64,000 nt of DNA from Rhynchospora pubera (Eukaryota; Streptophyta; Magnoliopsida; Poales; Cyperaceae), in assembly GCA_028095005.1 (NCBI GenBank), contig CM051460.1:77393676-77457675 (forward strand), in the 5' to 3' direction. Within the stretch, counting starts at the first letter, position 1. Each line of letters begins with the position of its first letter. The notes beneath the pieces were generated by a model. The model saw only the letters and a list, made by a program, of their open reading frames with translations, had not been told where the DNA came from and did not search any database. A program made the position numbers and the translations under genes. This document shows positions 36,012 through 48,064 of this stretch, piece after piece.

Positions 36012-36800
36012 GCTGGAACAGTTCTTTTCAAATTTGATGCTAATACCTTGCTCTAAATGGACATTGCTCTCAAAGTAGACATGCGTCAATCCAAAATGGT
36101 CCAATTTTCCAACTCAAAAAGCTACAAAGATAGGAGACTAAAAATAAATCAAGCCTAAATTGAATGGAAATGCCAAATTAAACAGTAAAATTGAGAGGAA
36201 GAGAAGGGTACTCACCAGAGAGAGAGATGAAGAATGCATTGCACTGTTTCAAGAAAAAAAAACACCAAATTGTAATATTATGACAGATCATAGCACTTTG
36301 TTCAAGAGTGATGAAGAATGCAGAAAGAACATAGCACATCAATAGTTGAAACGAATGAAGGAGAATAGTCAAAAATAAATAACACTCTCTTGAAAGGAGA
36401 ATGAGAGATCTACTCACCTAAGTACATATGCCACATTATGACATTACTAGCTGAGTTCGACTTCTACCGTATTTCACCTTCTTCCTCTTTCATCTTGAGA
36501 GTCGTTTCTAAGGAGGTGAGAGTCGTATGATCATATCTCACCTAAAAAATTATTGCTCACCAATTTCTGGGTTTTGTGGATCAACCGATCTGTCGGAGAA
36601 GAGGAGGAGGAATAGAGAGATGAGGTATCGAGGTAGGACTATGTCGACGAGAAACGAGGGTTAGTTCTACCGGAGGAGTAAGAAGAAGAGTAAAAAGGCG
36701 GAATAGAAAACTTGTACGATCGCCAAAGAGGAGGCGATGAAATTAGATAGGCACACAATTCCGAAAAAAATTCTCTGCCAATTAAAGATCAACTAGTGAG
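36012..36800 (-). other. Exon-like fragment of an unidentified transcript
   Basis: On the minus strand there is a pyrimidine-rich leader-like stretch (about 36,570-36,700) followed by GTGAGC. Further donor-like sequences are at about 36,414 (GTGAGT) and 36,212 (GTGAGT). This is the layout of a plant 5' leader with introns. The copia LTR ends directly next to it at 36,011, so the LTR may have inserted into or beside this unit. No protein family is recognisable and the case rests only on splice-like signals. Confidence 0.25.
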
Positions 36801-37486
36801 GCGGGTAAATTTTATGATAATAAAGATTTGGCACACAAAAAGATAGTAAGATACATAATTCCTTCTGCAAAAATCGTTGAAAATTTAACGCACAATATGC
36901 TGAAGGAAAAATAGCTTGCTGTGTCGGACTGCATTTTAACAAACCAATTTCGACACCCACACATTTTTATTTATAATTTTGATTTTGATTTCTACCTCGA
37001 GCTTATGTCGTCTGAAATTTTCTTACTTAGTTTGCTTACTCGTAGCCAAAAGGATAAAATTTATTCTGAGTGCATTTGTAATTCGTCTAATTGTTGGGAA
37101 GAAAAACGGATATGATATGCTATGGAGGAGAATTCACAGATGTTTTATGCAATTGAGGTAGAAAACCAGAACAGACAGTGACAATGCACCCAAACTGACA
37201 GCTGCATAGCAACCAACAGCTAGTCTGCAACTGGAGCGTCTCAGTATTTTAGTATTATTAAGTAGCAGCTATACATATTCCAAAACAAAACAGGAAGGAA
37301 GCATTCGAATATCTCTATAAATTTATGACAATTACAACAGTTTTTGGTATGTACACACAGAACAGATCCAATGCAATTATTATGAGAACTGGGTAAACTA
37401 AACACTACATGTATGTAAGATGGATTTTATGTTGCCGAATGCAAGTATTATTTGATTCGAAGACCATCGATAACAAGCTTTTTACA
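36801..37486 (-). other. Intergenic DNA and 3' UTR of the Mpo1-like gene
   Basis: The part next to 37,486 is the likely 3' UTR of the minus-strand gene, with AATAAT- and ATAAAA-type signals at about 37,370-37,430. The rest shows no gene. Confidence 0.4.
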
Positions 37487-39298
37487 TCAGGTATGTTTCT
37501 TCTCTTTTTTCTCTTGCCATGCCTTACGGTCGGCCTCTATTTCCTTACTGACACGCGCATGAAATCCAGGATATGGCTCATAGCCAACCAACTTTTGCAG
37601 TACCTAATCATCAACAATTAAAATCTTAATAAGTTTTATTACAGTCATCCCAACAGATCTTATTAAAATGCAACCAAAGATGCACAATAAAAACTTCAGG
37701 TGCGACCTTGATTACTTAACCACAGGAATACTAGTCTACTGAACAGCCAAATTCCAGCTCAATCAAAAATTAAATGAAGCTATGCAGCAACTTCAATTTA
37801 TTCCAATGGCAAACCAATCAAACAGTAAACTAACCGAATATATTTATTTTCTTTGATAACAAGAAATAAGATTACCTCCATAAGCACAAATAATGGGGCC
37901 ATCAAGAAAGCTTGCACAAGGTTGTCAAGCAGAGCTGGAGCTCTCTTCTGTTAAGGTCAATCAGAAAAAAGAATTGACATTAGCAGGCTAGAAATTAAAA
38001 AGTTTCATTATCCACAGACCACAGTTGGGTATTTATTTTACCTCAAACAGTCCATGACCGAGAAATTGCCCAGTCCAGCAGAAAACCTGAGCCGCCAAAA
38101 CTACCTGGAATAGAATATTATGCTTGTTAAATTGCAAGAGATTTTTAAATGTAAGTTAAAAAATAAATATCGCAATGAAAGCACTATATTTAAAAAAACT
38201 CATCTCCCCTGAATTTGCCAAATTTACATAAAAGGTGAGTCAAAAGGAGTAAATATATAGTTTCGGGCATAACCTTAAAAAAATTGAAACAGTACATATA
38301 TAGCTGGATTGACCATAGTTAACCTTAAATGATTAAATAGATAGTTCCCAGAAGGGAGAGAAGATGATCATAATTTAAGATAGGCGAAAATTTTGACTCT
38401 GACAAAAACACCTAAATAAATGCAGACAAAAATCGGTACCGTACCAGGAAGTGTTGAATAAGAAGTGGGCATGGAGGCCCCGTACTAGTACTAGTACTCA
38501 GTTTAGTTAGGTCAACAGTTATGAATGTTTCAGAGAAAATGCAAAAGCATCGTCTCCTTCTTTGCATTAAATAGTAAATTACATCCAAAGGGCCCATAGA
38601 AAGGACTATATGCAATTACGGGGACCAAATCAAAAGGCAACCCCACATGTCAGTCAATGGTAAAGAATGGACTTGATTATTTTTTCCCCAAATTTTTGCA
38701 CAGTGAAAGCTGACAAGCTTGCTCTATTAAGCCACTGAAACTGAATTGATTGTCATCTCATCTCTATCAAAGTCAACCAATTTCTAACCAATTAGTAGCA
38801 AAAGTTGTTTCCAAATGATTGATAAATTAAATGGAAACCATTTGTTTGGTTTCTCATAATATGCAACATGTAAATGGAATCGTGATTTATATAGTAGAGA
38901 GAATATAAATGAAGTAGATAGAAAAGAAGAGAGGAAAATTAGGTAAGTACCTTCCAGGCAAGAGAAAAGGCAATGCGGGAGGCGAGAGAGTGGGTGGTAA
39001 TCCAGCAAAGGAAACAGAGAATGGCAGCGAGAGAGCCGGCCTTGGGATCCATCAAGACGTAGAAGACGGCGTAAATAAGCGCGAAGAGGAAGGCGAAATT
39101 GAAGGCGATCGTAACGTTGTCGTCAGCGGCCAATGCGAATTGGAAGGTGAAGAAGGTGGGCGTGAACTGAAAGAGGAGAAGCGCGGTGTAGAGGATGGGC
39201 CACACGAAGATGGTGTGGATCACGACGTTCATGGGGTCGCTGTGGTACGCGCCGTAGAAAGCGAAGTGCTTTTCTAGATCGAATACCCCTTTCCCCAT
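37487..39298 (-). CDS. DUF962 / Mpo1-like ER membrane protein, 199 aa, four exons
   Basis: Exons on the minus strand are 39,298-38,951, 38,104-38,042, 37,947-37,876 and 37,603-37,487. All introns are GT-AG and phase 0, giving exactly 199 codons plus TGA. The protein opens MGKGVFDLEKHFAFYGAYHS with conserved His11, His19 and His28 and has a second conserved block, GQFLGHGLFEKRAPA (His133). About five hydrophobic segments (roughly residues 25-48, 62-83, 88-110, 115-131 and 145-163) make it a polytopic membrane protein. The tail ends KKHT, fitting a KKxx ER-retrieval signal. This is the DUF962 (YGL010w) family. Yeast Mpo1 is an Fe(II)-dependent dioxygenase that alpha-oxidises 2-hydroxypalmitate in phytosphingosine breakdown; that role here is inferred. 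The start was chosen at MGKG because an upstream in-frame ATG (39,388) adds residues unlike the family. The gene looks intact despite repeats on both sides. Confidence 0.93.
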
Positions 39299-40339
39299 CC
39301 CGGACGAGAAGTGCTTTTGAGTTTCAAGCAAGCCAAGAATTACAAAAGGGGAAGGCGATACTCGATAGAAGCAAAGATGTTTGTTCAAATGTCAATCGGA
39401 AATATGAATATCAGGGAGCAGTTATTTGCTATTTGTCGCTTTCTACGCTTTACTAAATTTTATTCAAACTAGATTTTATTGTATTGTGGAAAGCCAGTGA
39501 GGCCCAAAAATCCAGACGGAGGCCTTTCATTGTTATATTTATTCCGTACTTTAGTTCAACCCATTATTGCATAAAACAAAACATTTATCTAATTATTTTT
39601 ATTATATTTTAGAGAGTACAACATAATTAATAATTAGCCAGTAACCTTCCCCGTTTTATTTAATCCAAGTTTAAATAAAAAATACGAATTGTTTGTTAGT
39701 ATAATTTAGATTAAATAAAACGTTCCTTTTGATTAAATAAAAATAACCGTTTGTTAGCATAAAGCAAAACTAAGAACCGTTATTGTCTCTTTGTATAGTT
39801 TAGATACATATAGACTTCCAATTTATCTTCTAAAAAAAAAGTTTAGATACATATAAATATAGTTATCTTAGATATGTTTTTTTTTTATCTAATTTTTTTA
39901 GAAAGATAAATATAGACTTGTTTGTTACAATTTAATGTACTGTATTTTTTATTTATTATTTAATAAGATAAAAAAAGAAGTATAGTTAAAATAAATCAGA
40001 TGATATTTAAATATAGAATCCAGCGCCGGTCTACTATTTACAGAAAATAGGGGTCTGACACTTTTTTTTTCACAAAAAAAGGAAAATATATCGCGGTATA
40101 CATGATAAATCACGAATTCATCATTGCAAAATGCAATTGTCATTTATGCGTACATTTTCTTAAAAAAGGAAAGGCCTTTTAGTCTGCTCTTGATTTCGTT
40201 AATTAAAATCCCCATTGTTTGAGTTTGATGGGATTGCTGAATAGTTTAGCAAATCTCTTGACCGTCAACATTCTTATTTATTTAGTATAGAACTAAAATG
40301 TAGTCTTTAACTGTAGATCTGTTAAAAGATTTATTAATA
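39299..40339. other. Leader/promoter of the Mpo1-like gene and AT-rich intergenic DNA
   Basis: The first ~130 bases are the probable minus-strand 5' UTR and core promoter, although no clear TATA box is visible. The rest is AT-rich with short repeated words (TTAGATACATATA at 39,801 and 39,842) and no gene. Confidence 0.4.
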
Positions 40340-40365
40340 CTAGGTGGAAAAATTGAGCTTCGCTC
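40340..40365 (-). mobile_element. Helitron 3' terminus on the minus strand
   Basis: On the plus strand this reads A|CTAG, 11 bases, then GAGCTTCGCTC. In reverse it is hairpin GAGCGAAGCTC, 11 bases and CTAG followed by T, the same layout as the Helitron at 35,260-35,285. The body should extend to higher coordinates, but I could not find its 5' end. A degenerate related word (GTGCTTCGCTCGATAT) at 41,505 may be a second, decayed copy. Confidence 0.6.
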
Positions 40366-43112
40366 GATATATGCGGTACAGATTACCAATAAAGAGGAGA
40401 TAAAAGCGGTACAGATTACCAATGAAGAGAAAGAAGAAATACATTATTTTGTTAATAATATAAACGTAATAATATAATTACATAGGAGGAGGTGTTAATA
40501 CGGGAAAAAATTAATGGAAAAATATTAATAAAGATGAAAGTAAAAAGATGATATTATAAAAAAAAAGATGAAAGGTTAAATTGAATAATATTAATAAAAT
40601 GGAAAAATAAAAACAACCAACCATTTAATTGAAAAAGGGTAAAAAGGAAAGTAAAACAAACAGAATTAGAAAAATGATAGAGAATAAGATAATGGAGATA
40701 TTAATGGCATATGAATTTTTTATAAAAAAAAAATAAATTTAAAAGTCTTCAAAGCTATAAATGGACGCATGGTCAGAAAAATTGTCCTCGTCATCTCCAA
40801 AATAGCCGTCGTCTTCAATATCTACGTCGGGTGTAATAATTGAAGTGTTATTTGATGGCAGAAGAAGTGAAAGAATATAACGCCTGCAAATGTGGTGAAT
40901 AGTAAAATGTAAGAGAAATGGAAGAAAAAGTAATGGTGCTTATAAGGAGGAAACGTAATTACCTTGGAAGAAAACAAAAAATAGGCTGTAAACGCAGTAG
41001 TTCAAATAAAACAATAAGATCAACGTATACGCGAACAAACACACACAGTGGATGTAAAAAGAATTTATAGGATGGGTGGATGTAAAAAGAATTTGTAGGA
41101 TAAGGATTATCTATGAAATACTGGATATAAAATTATAATCCAAAATGGATGATTGAGTTGTAAAATGAGAGATATATATAAATAAGAGTTAAAATTTCTG
41201 TCGTAGTGACCATTTCGTTCCTAATTTTTTTTAATTACGTTTTATGTACGACAATTATAAATGAGCAATATGCTAGGCGTATTTAGGGCCTTTGTCAATG
41301 CTATACATCAATACTGTTAGGCGTGTTTAGGGCGTATTTAGATCCTTTGTCAATGCTATACATTAATTTCTAGCGCATGCCATAGAAATTATGATTGGAA
41401 ATTTTAACGTAATTAATATGAATGGAGTTATGTCAGATATGCGCATAAGATGGAATTAAGGATTAGAATCCCATAATTCCTGTACATTGTCTTAATCTCG
41501 TATGGTGCTTCGCTCGATATTAATAAATATAAACTGAATTTAAAAGAATATTTAAAAAATATTAATAAATATAAAATAATTTTATAGTTTTTCTTAATTT
41601 TAGAAAATAAAATTAGTGCATTAACATCAACTTTTTATAAGGGTTTATAAGAAAGCCATAGCGTGACATCTTAAAGAAAAACACAATGGCCATTTAAAAA
41701 AAATAATAATATCTAATGAAATTTTTATTAAGACGATATGAAACCTCCATACACATTCAATCGGTGTGGAATAAAAAAGCCACAATCTCTCAATTTTTTG
41801 TTTCACCCTATGCATTCAAATGCGAAGAGAACTGATCTTCAAAATTATGAAGGAAATTATTATCTTTATTCTTGATGAACTGAAATTCCTCTCCCCCTCT
41901 AAATTCTACCTACCTGTCTATTTACTTTCACACTCCGTTGATTTCTACTTTCTAGATACTAAAGAAAAATAAAAGGAAAATAGAGAGAGGCATGGAACGA
42001 TTGCTATTAAAAGGAGCAATGAATATGCAATTATGCTATTGTAAAAAGGGAAACGACAATTGATAGTTATAAAGGATAAAAATGGATACAAATATTTATA
42101 TTAATAGTAATAATTAATAATGTTGAACTGCAATTTGAAACACAATATAATGCTCGATATTCACACCAATACTAAAACACAATTTGATTAAAATTAGAAC
42201 TTTAATATAACACATTCAATTACTTTTTTACTCTATTATTTTCTAAATGGCCGCCATGACCAAGGGTTTCATTTTGAACTTAGTCAAGCTTGCACATGGA
42301 GTCATTGCACACACTGGCATCAGGTTTAGATCGTCAAGCAGTCGGTTGCTAACATATTGTGTGACCCTCCTCGATAAGTAATCCAGTTAGAAAATAGAAA
42401 TAATTATTTAGCCTATCTCAACTCTTTCTTTTCAATTTTATTAAATTTTTTTTGTAAAATCTAAGTTGAATTATTGGCACCGTACCAACATAGTCCACAA
42501 CTCGTACCAATACCAGTACATGTGTGATGAGCTTTGAAAAATTACCAATACCAATACCAGTACCAATTATTTGTAGATTTTTTCCTAGAAAAATTACTAA
42601 AACATAGATTTTATTCAACAAAACATGTCAATAATATACGTATAACCTCAACATATAAAAAAAATATTATAATCTGATGTACATATGTGCATTGGATATT
42701 AAAGACAAATTGAGTTTTTTAAAGATCAGACATTTTGACCTCCTACTATAGTTAGTAATGTGTTCTGGGCTTTCCATGTACTGCAATTTGTGTCACCGCC
42801 TTTTGGAATCTAGTATGAATGGCCACACAAAACATAAAATGATCGAGAAAGACAAATATAAAAAGAAAGCACACCTCATCGTCATTATACTGGCATAGGG
42901 TATTAGAATACGCAGAGAGGACTACAGGGACTATGCAGAGGTGTGTTTTAGAGAATTCAATTAGATGAGGTAATTAAGTCGGTGGTAAGTACATGGACAT
43001 ATGTAATCATTATACAAAATAGGTTCTGTATTGTTGCAAACCTAAATCCCATTATACAATATGTAATCACTCATTTATCTTTTGGAGTTAGTTATCTTTC
43101 ACTTGCTTTGTC
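40366..43112. other. AT-rich intergenic DNA with small duplications
   Basis: A tandem duplication around TTTAGGG...CCTTTGTCAATGCTATACAT lies at about 41,272-41,371. A degenerate (TACCAA)n run lies at about 42,470-42,570. Part of this stretch is probably Helitron sequence belonging to the terminus at 40,340. No gene can be supported. The Athila-derived sequence starts at 43,113. Confidence 0.4.
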
Positions 43113-46100
43113 CTTGGCATCCGTTTTGAGCTTCTTCTTCTCCTGCCAACTCATTTCAGGAGGTAGGGCACCACTTGCAAGGTAATTGGCTAAATCAGCG
43201 TACCATGGGTGCTGATTCTGTGCCATCTTCCTGATCATTCGAGGCTCTGGTCGACTCGAACCAGCATCTGGTCGACTCGAATCAGGATCTGGTCGGTTCG
43301 AACCAGCATCTGGTCGGTTCGACCAATGCTCTATGGACAGCATTTCGTGGGCTAGGTCAAGCCAGAATTGGTCCTGCTCAGCTGGTCGGATCGACCAAGG
43401 TGCTGTTCGGTCCGAACAGGCATCGATTTTCATCAATTTCTCATGTGGGAAAGAGTCATCAATTGGGATTTTAGCATCTTGACCTTCCTCCCAGTGCAGC
43501 CTTGACAAATGGTCTGCAACGGAGTTCTCCGTGCCCTTTTTATCTCTAATCTCAAGGTCAAATTCTTGAAGGAGAAGAACCCATCGTATGAGACGCGGCT
43601 TGGCATCTTTCTTACTCAAAAGGTATCTAATGGCCGCGTGATCAGTGTAGACAATCACCTTAGAACCCACTAAGTAAGGTCGGAATTTGTCCAGAGCAAA
43701 AACAATTGCAAGGAGCTCCTTCTCGGTGGTTGTGTAATTTGCTTGAGCCGGGTCTAACACCTTGCTTGCATAGTAGATGGCGACCGGCTTCTTGTCTTTC
43801 TTTTGCCCGAGCACCGCTCCAATCGCGAAGTCGCTCGCATCACACATGAGCTCAAACGGTTGGGACCAATCGGGCGGTTGCAAGATTGGGGCAGAGACAA
43901 GGGCTTCCTTCAATCTGTGAAACGCATTCAAACAATCCTCATCAATAATAAAATCATTGTCTTTAACGAGAAGATTACTTAATGGTTTGGCAATTTTAGA
44001 AAAATCTTTAATGAATCGGCGGTAGAATCCGGCATGGCCTAAGAAGCTTCGCACGTCCTTGACATTCTTTGGCACTCCAAGCTTCTCGATCACCTCGATT
44101 TTTGCTTTGTCAACTTCGATCCCTTGAGATGTCACCACATGCCCTAGTACTACACCTTTTTGCACCATAAAATGACATTTCTCCCAGTTCAAAACCAAGT
44201 TAACCTCTTCACATCTCTGCAAGACTTTAGATAGGTTAGCAAGACAAGAATCAAAACTAGTACCATACACAGAGAAATCGTCCATAAACACTTCCATTTC
44301 TTTTTCAATAAAATCAGAGAAAATTGCCATCATAGCACGTTGGAAGGTTGCGGGTGCATTACAAAGACCAAAAGGCATTCTTTTATAGGCATAGGTACCA
44401 TATGGGCAAGTGAAAGTGGTTTTTTCTTGGTCATTTGGATGGATTGGTATTTGAAAGAAACCCGAATAACCGTCTAAATAACAAAAATACGAGTGATTAG
44501 CTAATCTTTCAAGCATTTGGTCAACAAAAGGAAGAGGAAAATGGTCCTTGCGAGTCGCCGCATTGAGCTTGCGGTAATCGATGCACATCCTCCATCCGGT
44601 TGCTACTCGGGTCTGAATCATCTCGCCTTTGTCATTCTTGACCACCGTCGTGCCTCTTTTCTTTGGGACCACATGGACCGGGCTCACCCACTTGCTATCG
44701 GAGATTGCATAGATGATACCCGCATCGAGGAGCTTGAGAATCTCCTTCTTGACCACCTCCTTGAGGTTGGGATTGAGTCGCCTTTGTGCCTCTCGAGTCG
44801 GCTTATGATCATCTTCCATGAGAATTCGATGTGTGCAAAACGAGGGGTCAATGCCCTTCAAATCCTCAATCGAGTAGCCAATTTCACCTCTATAGGCTCT
44901 TAGCTCCATTAAAAGCTTCTCCGTTTGGCCTGCATCTAGCTCTGAGTTAACAATAACTGGGTATGTTTGACTTGGTCCAAGAAATTCGTACCTTAACGAT
45001 GCGGGAAGAGGTTTCAACTCGACTGTTGGAGGCTCTGGTCGACTCGGACAGGATCTGGTCGGATCGAACAGGCCGCCAGATTGGGGTTCCATGCCTGGTC
45101 GAGCCTCTGGTCGACTCGAACAGGGGTCTGGTCGGATCGAACAGGTGGTCGAACAGGCCATGCTGAGAGTGGCGTTGCCTTCTTCCTTGACTTCCATGGT
45201 CTCTTCTACCCCTATTGCTTCTTGCATGTCACATAGGAAGGCTTGGTAAGTTTCTAGAGCTATTTGGTACTGGTCCTCAAGAGACTCTTCAATTTCGGGT
45301 ATCTCTTGGATCATGAAGCAAGTTTTCGCGGGGTCGGGGCATTTCATAGCATGATCTATTGAAAATAGGAGACGCTCCCCCCCCACTCTGACCAAAATTG
45401 TCCCTTCCAGGGCATCCATCATTACACCGGCTGTTCTAAGAAAGGGCCGACCCAAGATTATTGGTACTTCTTTATCGACCTCCATTTCCATGACCACAAA
45501 ATCGCCGGGTACTAGGAATTTTCCAACTTGCACAGGGACATCCTTTAAAACGCCCAAGGGTAGCCGGGTTGTGGAATCGGCGAGCTTAAGGGTCATGCTC
45601 GTGGGTGTAAGCTCTCCAATTCCAATCGTTTCAAACACCGACTTAGGCATGAGGCTTATGCTTGCTCCCATATCACACAAGGCTTGCATAACAGTGGCTT
45701 TTCCAATAGTGCAAGGAAGGACGAACCTACCTGGATCCTCAAGCTTGGGTGGCATGCGGTTCTTCAAAGCCTCACTGCTCTTGTATGTTAATGCCACCGT
45801 TTTCAGCTCCTCCATGGACCTTTTGCCCGTGCAAAGCTCTTTCAAGAATTTGGCATAAATGGGCACGTGGGCAATTGCGTCGGTGAAAGGAATTGTAATT
45901 TGCATTTGCTTGAGTATCTCCCAAAAGATTCTAAACTGAGCGTCTTCTTTGGATTTTACCAAGCGCTGAGGGAAAGGTGCAGGAGGTTGGTAAGCAGGCA
46001 CTGGTGTTTCAGCACTGCTTTTATCCTTAGGTTGTGCCTTTTTAGCCTCCTGGTCGGACCGAACGGTGGTCTGGTCGACCCGAACAGGCTCCTGGACTTC

Positions 46101-47783
46101 CACATGGCCTTGTGCAGCTTGGTCGGGCTCTACTATGGGCTGGTCGGATCGAACAGGGGGCTGGTCGATCTGACCAGAGAGCTGGTGTTGCTCGTCAGCC
46201 GGCATAGGAGGGTCTTGATACTCTCGTCCGCTCCTTAAGACGTGCATGGCTTTGATTTCAGCATTTGGGTTGACTAGAGGCTGCCCTGGAAGCTTCCCTT
46301 GAGGTCTAGAAAATTGTTGCTCCATCATTCGCTCCAGGCGTTGCAAGGAAGCGGCACTACCCTTTAACTCATTTGTGGTCGCCTTGAGCTCATCCAACCC
46401 CTCGGCCATCATCAGGTTGAACTTGCCTTGCTGATGCATGAACTCTTGGACAACTGGAGGAACCCCGTCTGTATTATAGACTGATTTCCTAGAAAACGGT
46501 CCATTAGAGTTGTTAGGTTGCTGATCTCGCCTAGGGGGCTGCTGATTCTGTCCCTTGTAATTGTACTTGGGTTGGTAGGGCCGGTCAAGAGTGGATTTTT
46601 GCATTGTATTCTTCAGATTTGGGTCATTCATGTGCTCCCAATTTCTTTGCTCACCCTCATCCAGTGAATAGCTCCGGTTGAAAATATGTCTCGGGTAATA
46701 GGAAGGTTCGCTATTCAAAGAGTTCACTTGAGCCATGTCATCATTGATTTTAGCAAGGGGGCAATCGGGAGATTTATGCCCTTCTTCGCCACAAGCACCA
46801 CATTCGTTTGAGTAGAGATGAGACCCTTGGGCGGATTGATAAGATGCTAGCTTGGCTTCCAATTCAGCAATCCTCTCATCTCTAGTAGTGATCTCATGCA
46901 CTTGGTGCTTCGCATGGCCAGAGCGACGGGGGTTGGGGATTGGATACCATGTATAGTTCCGCGCGCAATGATCGAGTAGGTCTCGCCCTTGAGTCGCATC
47001 AAGCCGTTTGAATGCCCCACCTGAAAGTGAATCAATATTAATTTTGATATTGTCATATAGACCGCTATAAAAGTTTTTAATCAAAAGCCAGTCTTGAATC
47101 CCATGGTGTGGGCATGAGTTTTCAAGATCCCTAAATCGCTCCCAAGCGTCCCTCATTGTTTCATCATCTTTTTGGGCAAAGTTGTTCAATTCCCTCCTAA
47201 TTGTATCAGACCTATCAGTTGAGAAATATCTTTCTAGAAAAACTTGTGCCATTTGATCCCAAGACCGAATTGAACCCTTTTTCAAAGTCTTATACCATTT
47301 GCGGGCACTATCTTTAAGGGTGAAATGAAACAGTAACAGCCTAATTGCTTGTTGAGAAACCCCATTAATTTTAATTAAACGTGTGCAATCAATGAAATTT
47401 TGTAAATGAGCATGAGGGTCCTCTTTGTCATCTCCGTAGAACGGAGTTTGTTGGACTAGTGAGACATGATTTGGAGAGATTAGCATGTTGTTGGCCGCGA
47501 TGCCCGGAATCAACACGGGCCCGCCCACATCTTTGGCATTCGGGGCTCCGTATTCTCCAAGTGTCCTTTCACGGCCTTGGCCATCCTCATCATCAGAGTT
47601 GTGGACGCTAGCCTCGTCCTCTTGGGTCCAGCGGCGACGCTCGTCTTCTAATTCCCTTCGTTGTCCTGTGAGAGCGTCCCGCTCTGCTGCGAGTTGAGCC
47701 TCTCTTTGCTCGAGTTGGAGACGGAGGTTCTCCAGTTCTTGTGTGCGCTGGGCAATGGCCTCGGGAGTGAGTTGGTCGGCCAT
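43113..47783 (-). pseudogene. Athila gag-pol copy B, truncated before integrase
   Basis: Starting at MADQLTPEAIAQ (47,783), this copy matches codons 1 to about 1,557 of the full gag-pol at 54,755-60,628, with no frame break. One visible difference is ACTGG versus ACCGG at about 46,457 and 59,302. It carries Gag, the zinc knuckle, protease, RT and RNase H. Homology ends abruptly at 43,113 (equivalent to 55,958), and a few unrelated codons follow to a stop at 43,092. Integrase and everything 3' of it are lost, so it cannot integrate by itself. Its 5' LTR is the LTR at 48,065-49,862, which is also the 3' LTR of the full element. Confidence 0.9.
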
Positions 47784-48043
47784 CGCAGTGTTTTCTTCTC
47801 TCTGTTCGGGGTGCTGGTCAGATCGAACAGAGCCCTGGTCGGTTCGAACAGGACTAAAGGAGGAGAATCTGGCTTCTTCGTTTATTCTTCGGAGAAAATC
47901 TTTGATCCTCGGAGGAGGGGACTTCTTCCTTTGTGTATTGTCTGCCAGTCCTGAAATTTAAGAGAGAAGAAAACGTACGTGTCAAAAGAAAAAGAAAAGA
48001 TCTAGTCTCTCAATACTAAGACAAGGATCCAATATCAACACCG

Positions 48044-48061
48044 TCCCCGGCAACGGCGCCA
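48044..48061 (-). other. Athila primer-binding site, copy B
   Basis: The plus strand reads TCCCCGGCAACGGCGCCA, identical to the 3' end of plant tRNA-Asp(GUC) including CCA. On the element's strand it is TGGCGCCGTTGCCGGGGA, lying 3-6 bases from the LTR end. Confidence 0.85.
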
Positions 48062-48064
48062 ATT

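Noticed and set aside
38939..39388. Unspliced 149-codon frame including upstream ATG of the Mpo1-like gene
   Set aside because: The family-like start is the internal ATG at 39,298, and the frame runs into intron 1 after a clear GT donor at 38,950.
41490..41515. Third Helitron 3' end
   Set aside because: The hairpin has a mismatch and no CTRR lies at 11 bases, so it is kept only as a possible decayed relative.
45376..45387. C-run in copy B protease as a frameshift site
   Set aside because: The eight-C run is present in both gag-pol copies and the frame stays open through it.
44517..46238. Plus-strand ORFs of 122-128 codons opposite Athila gag-pol (and their copies at 57,362-59,083)
   Set aside because: They are antisense shadows of strongly conserved RT and protease coding on the minus strand.
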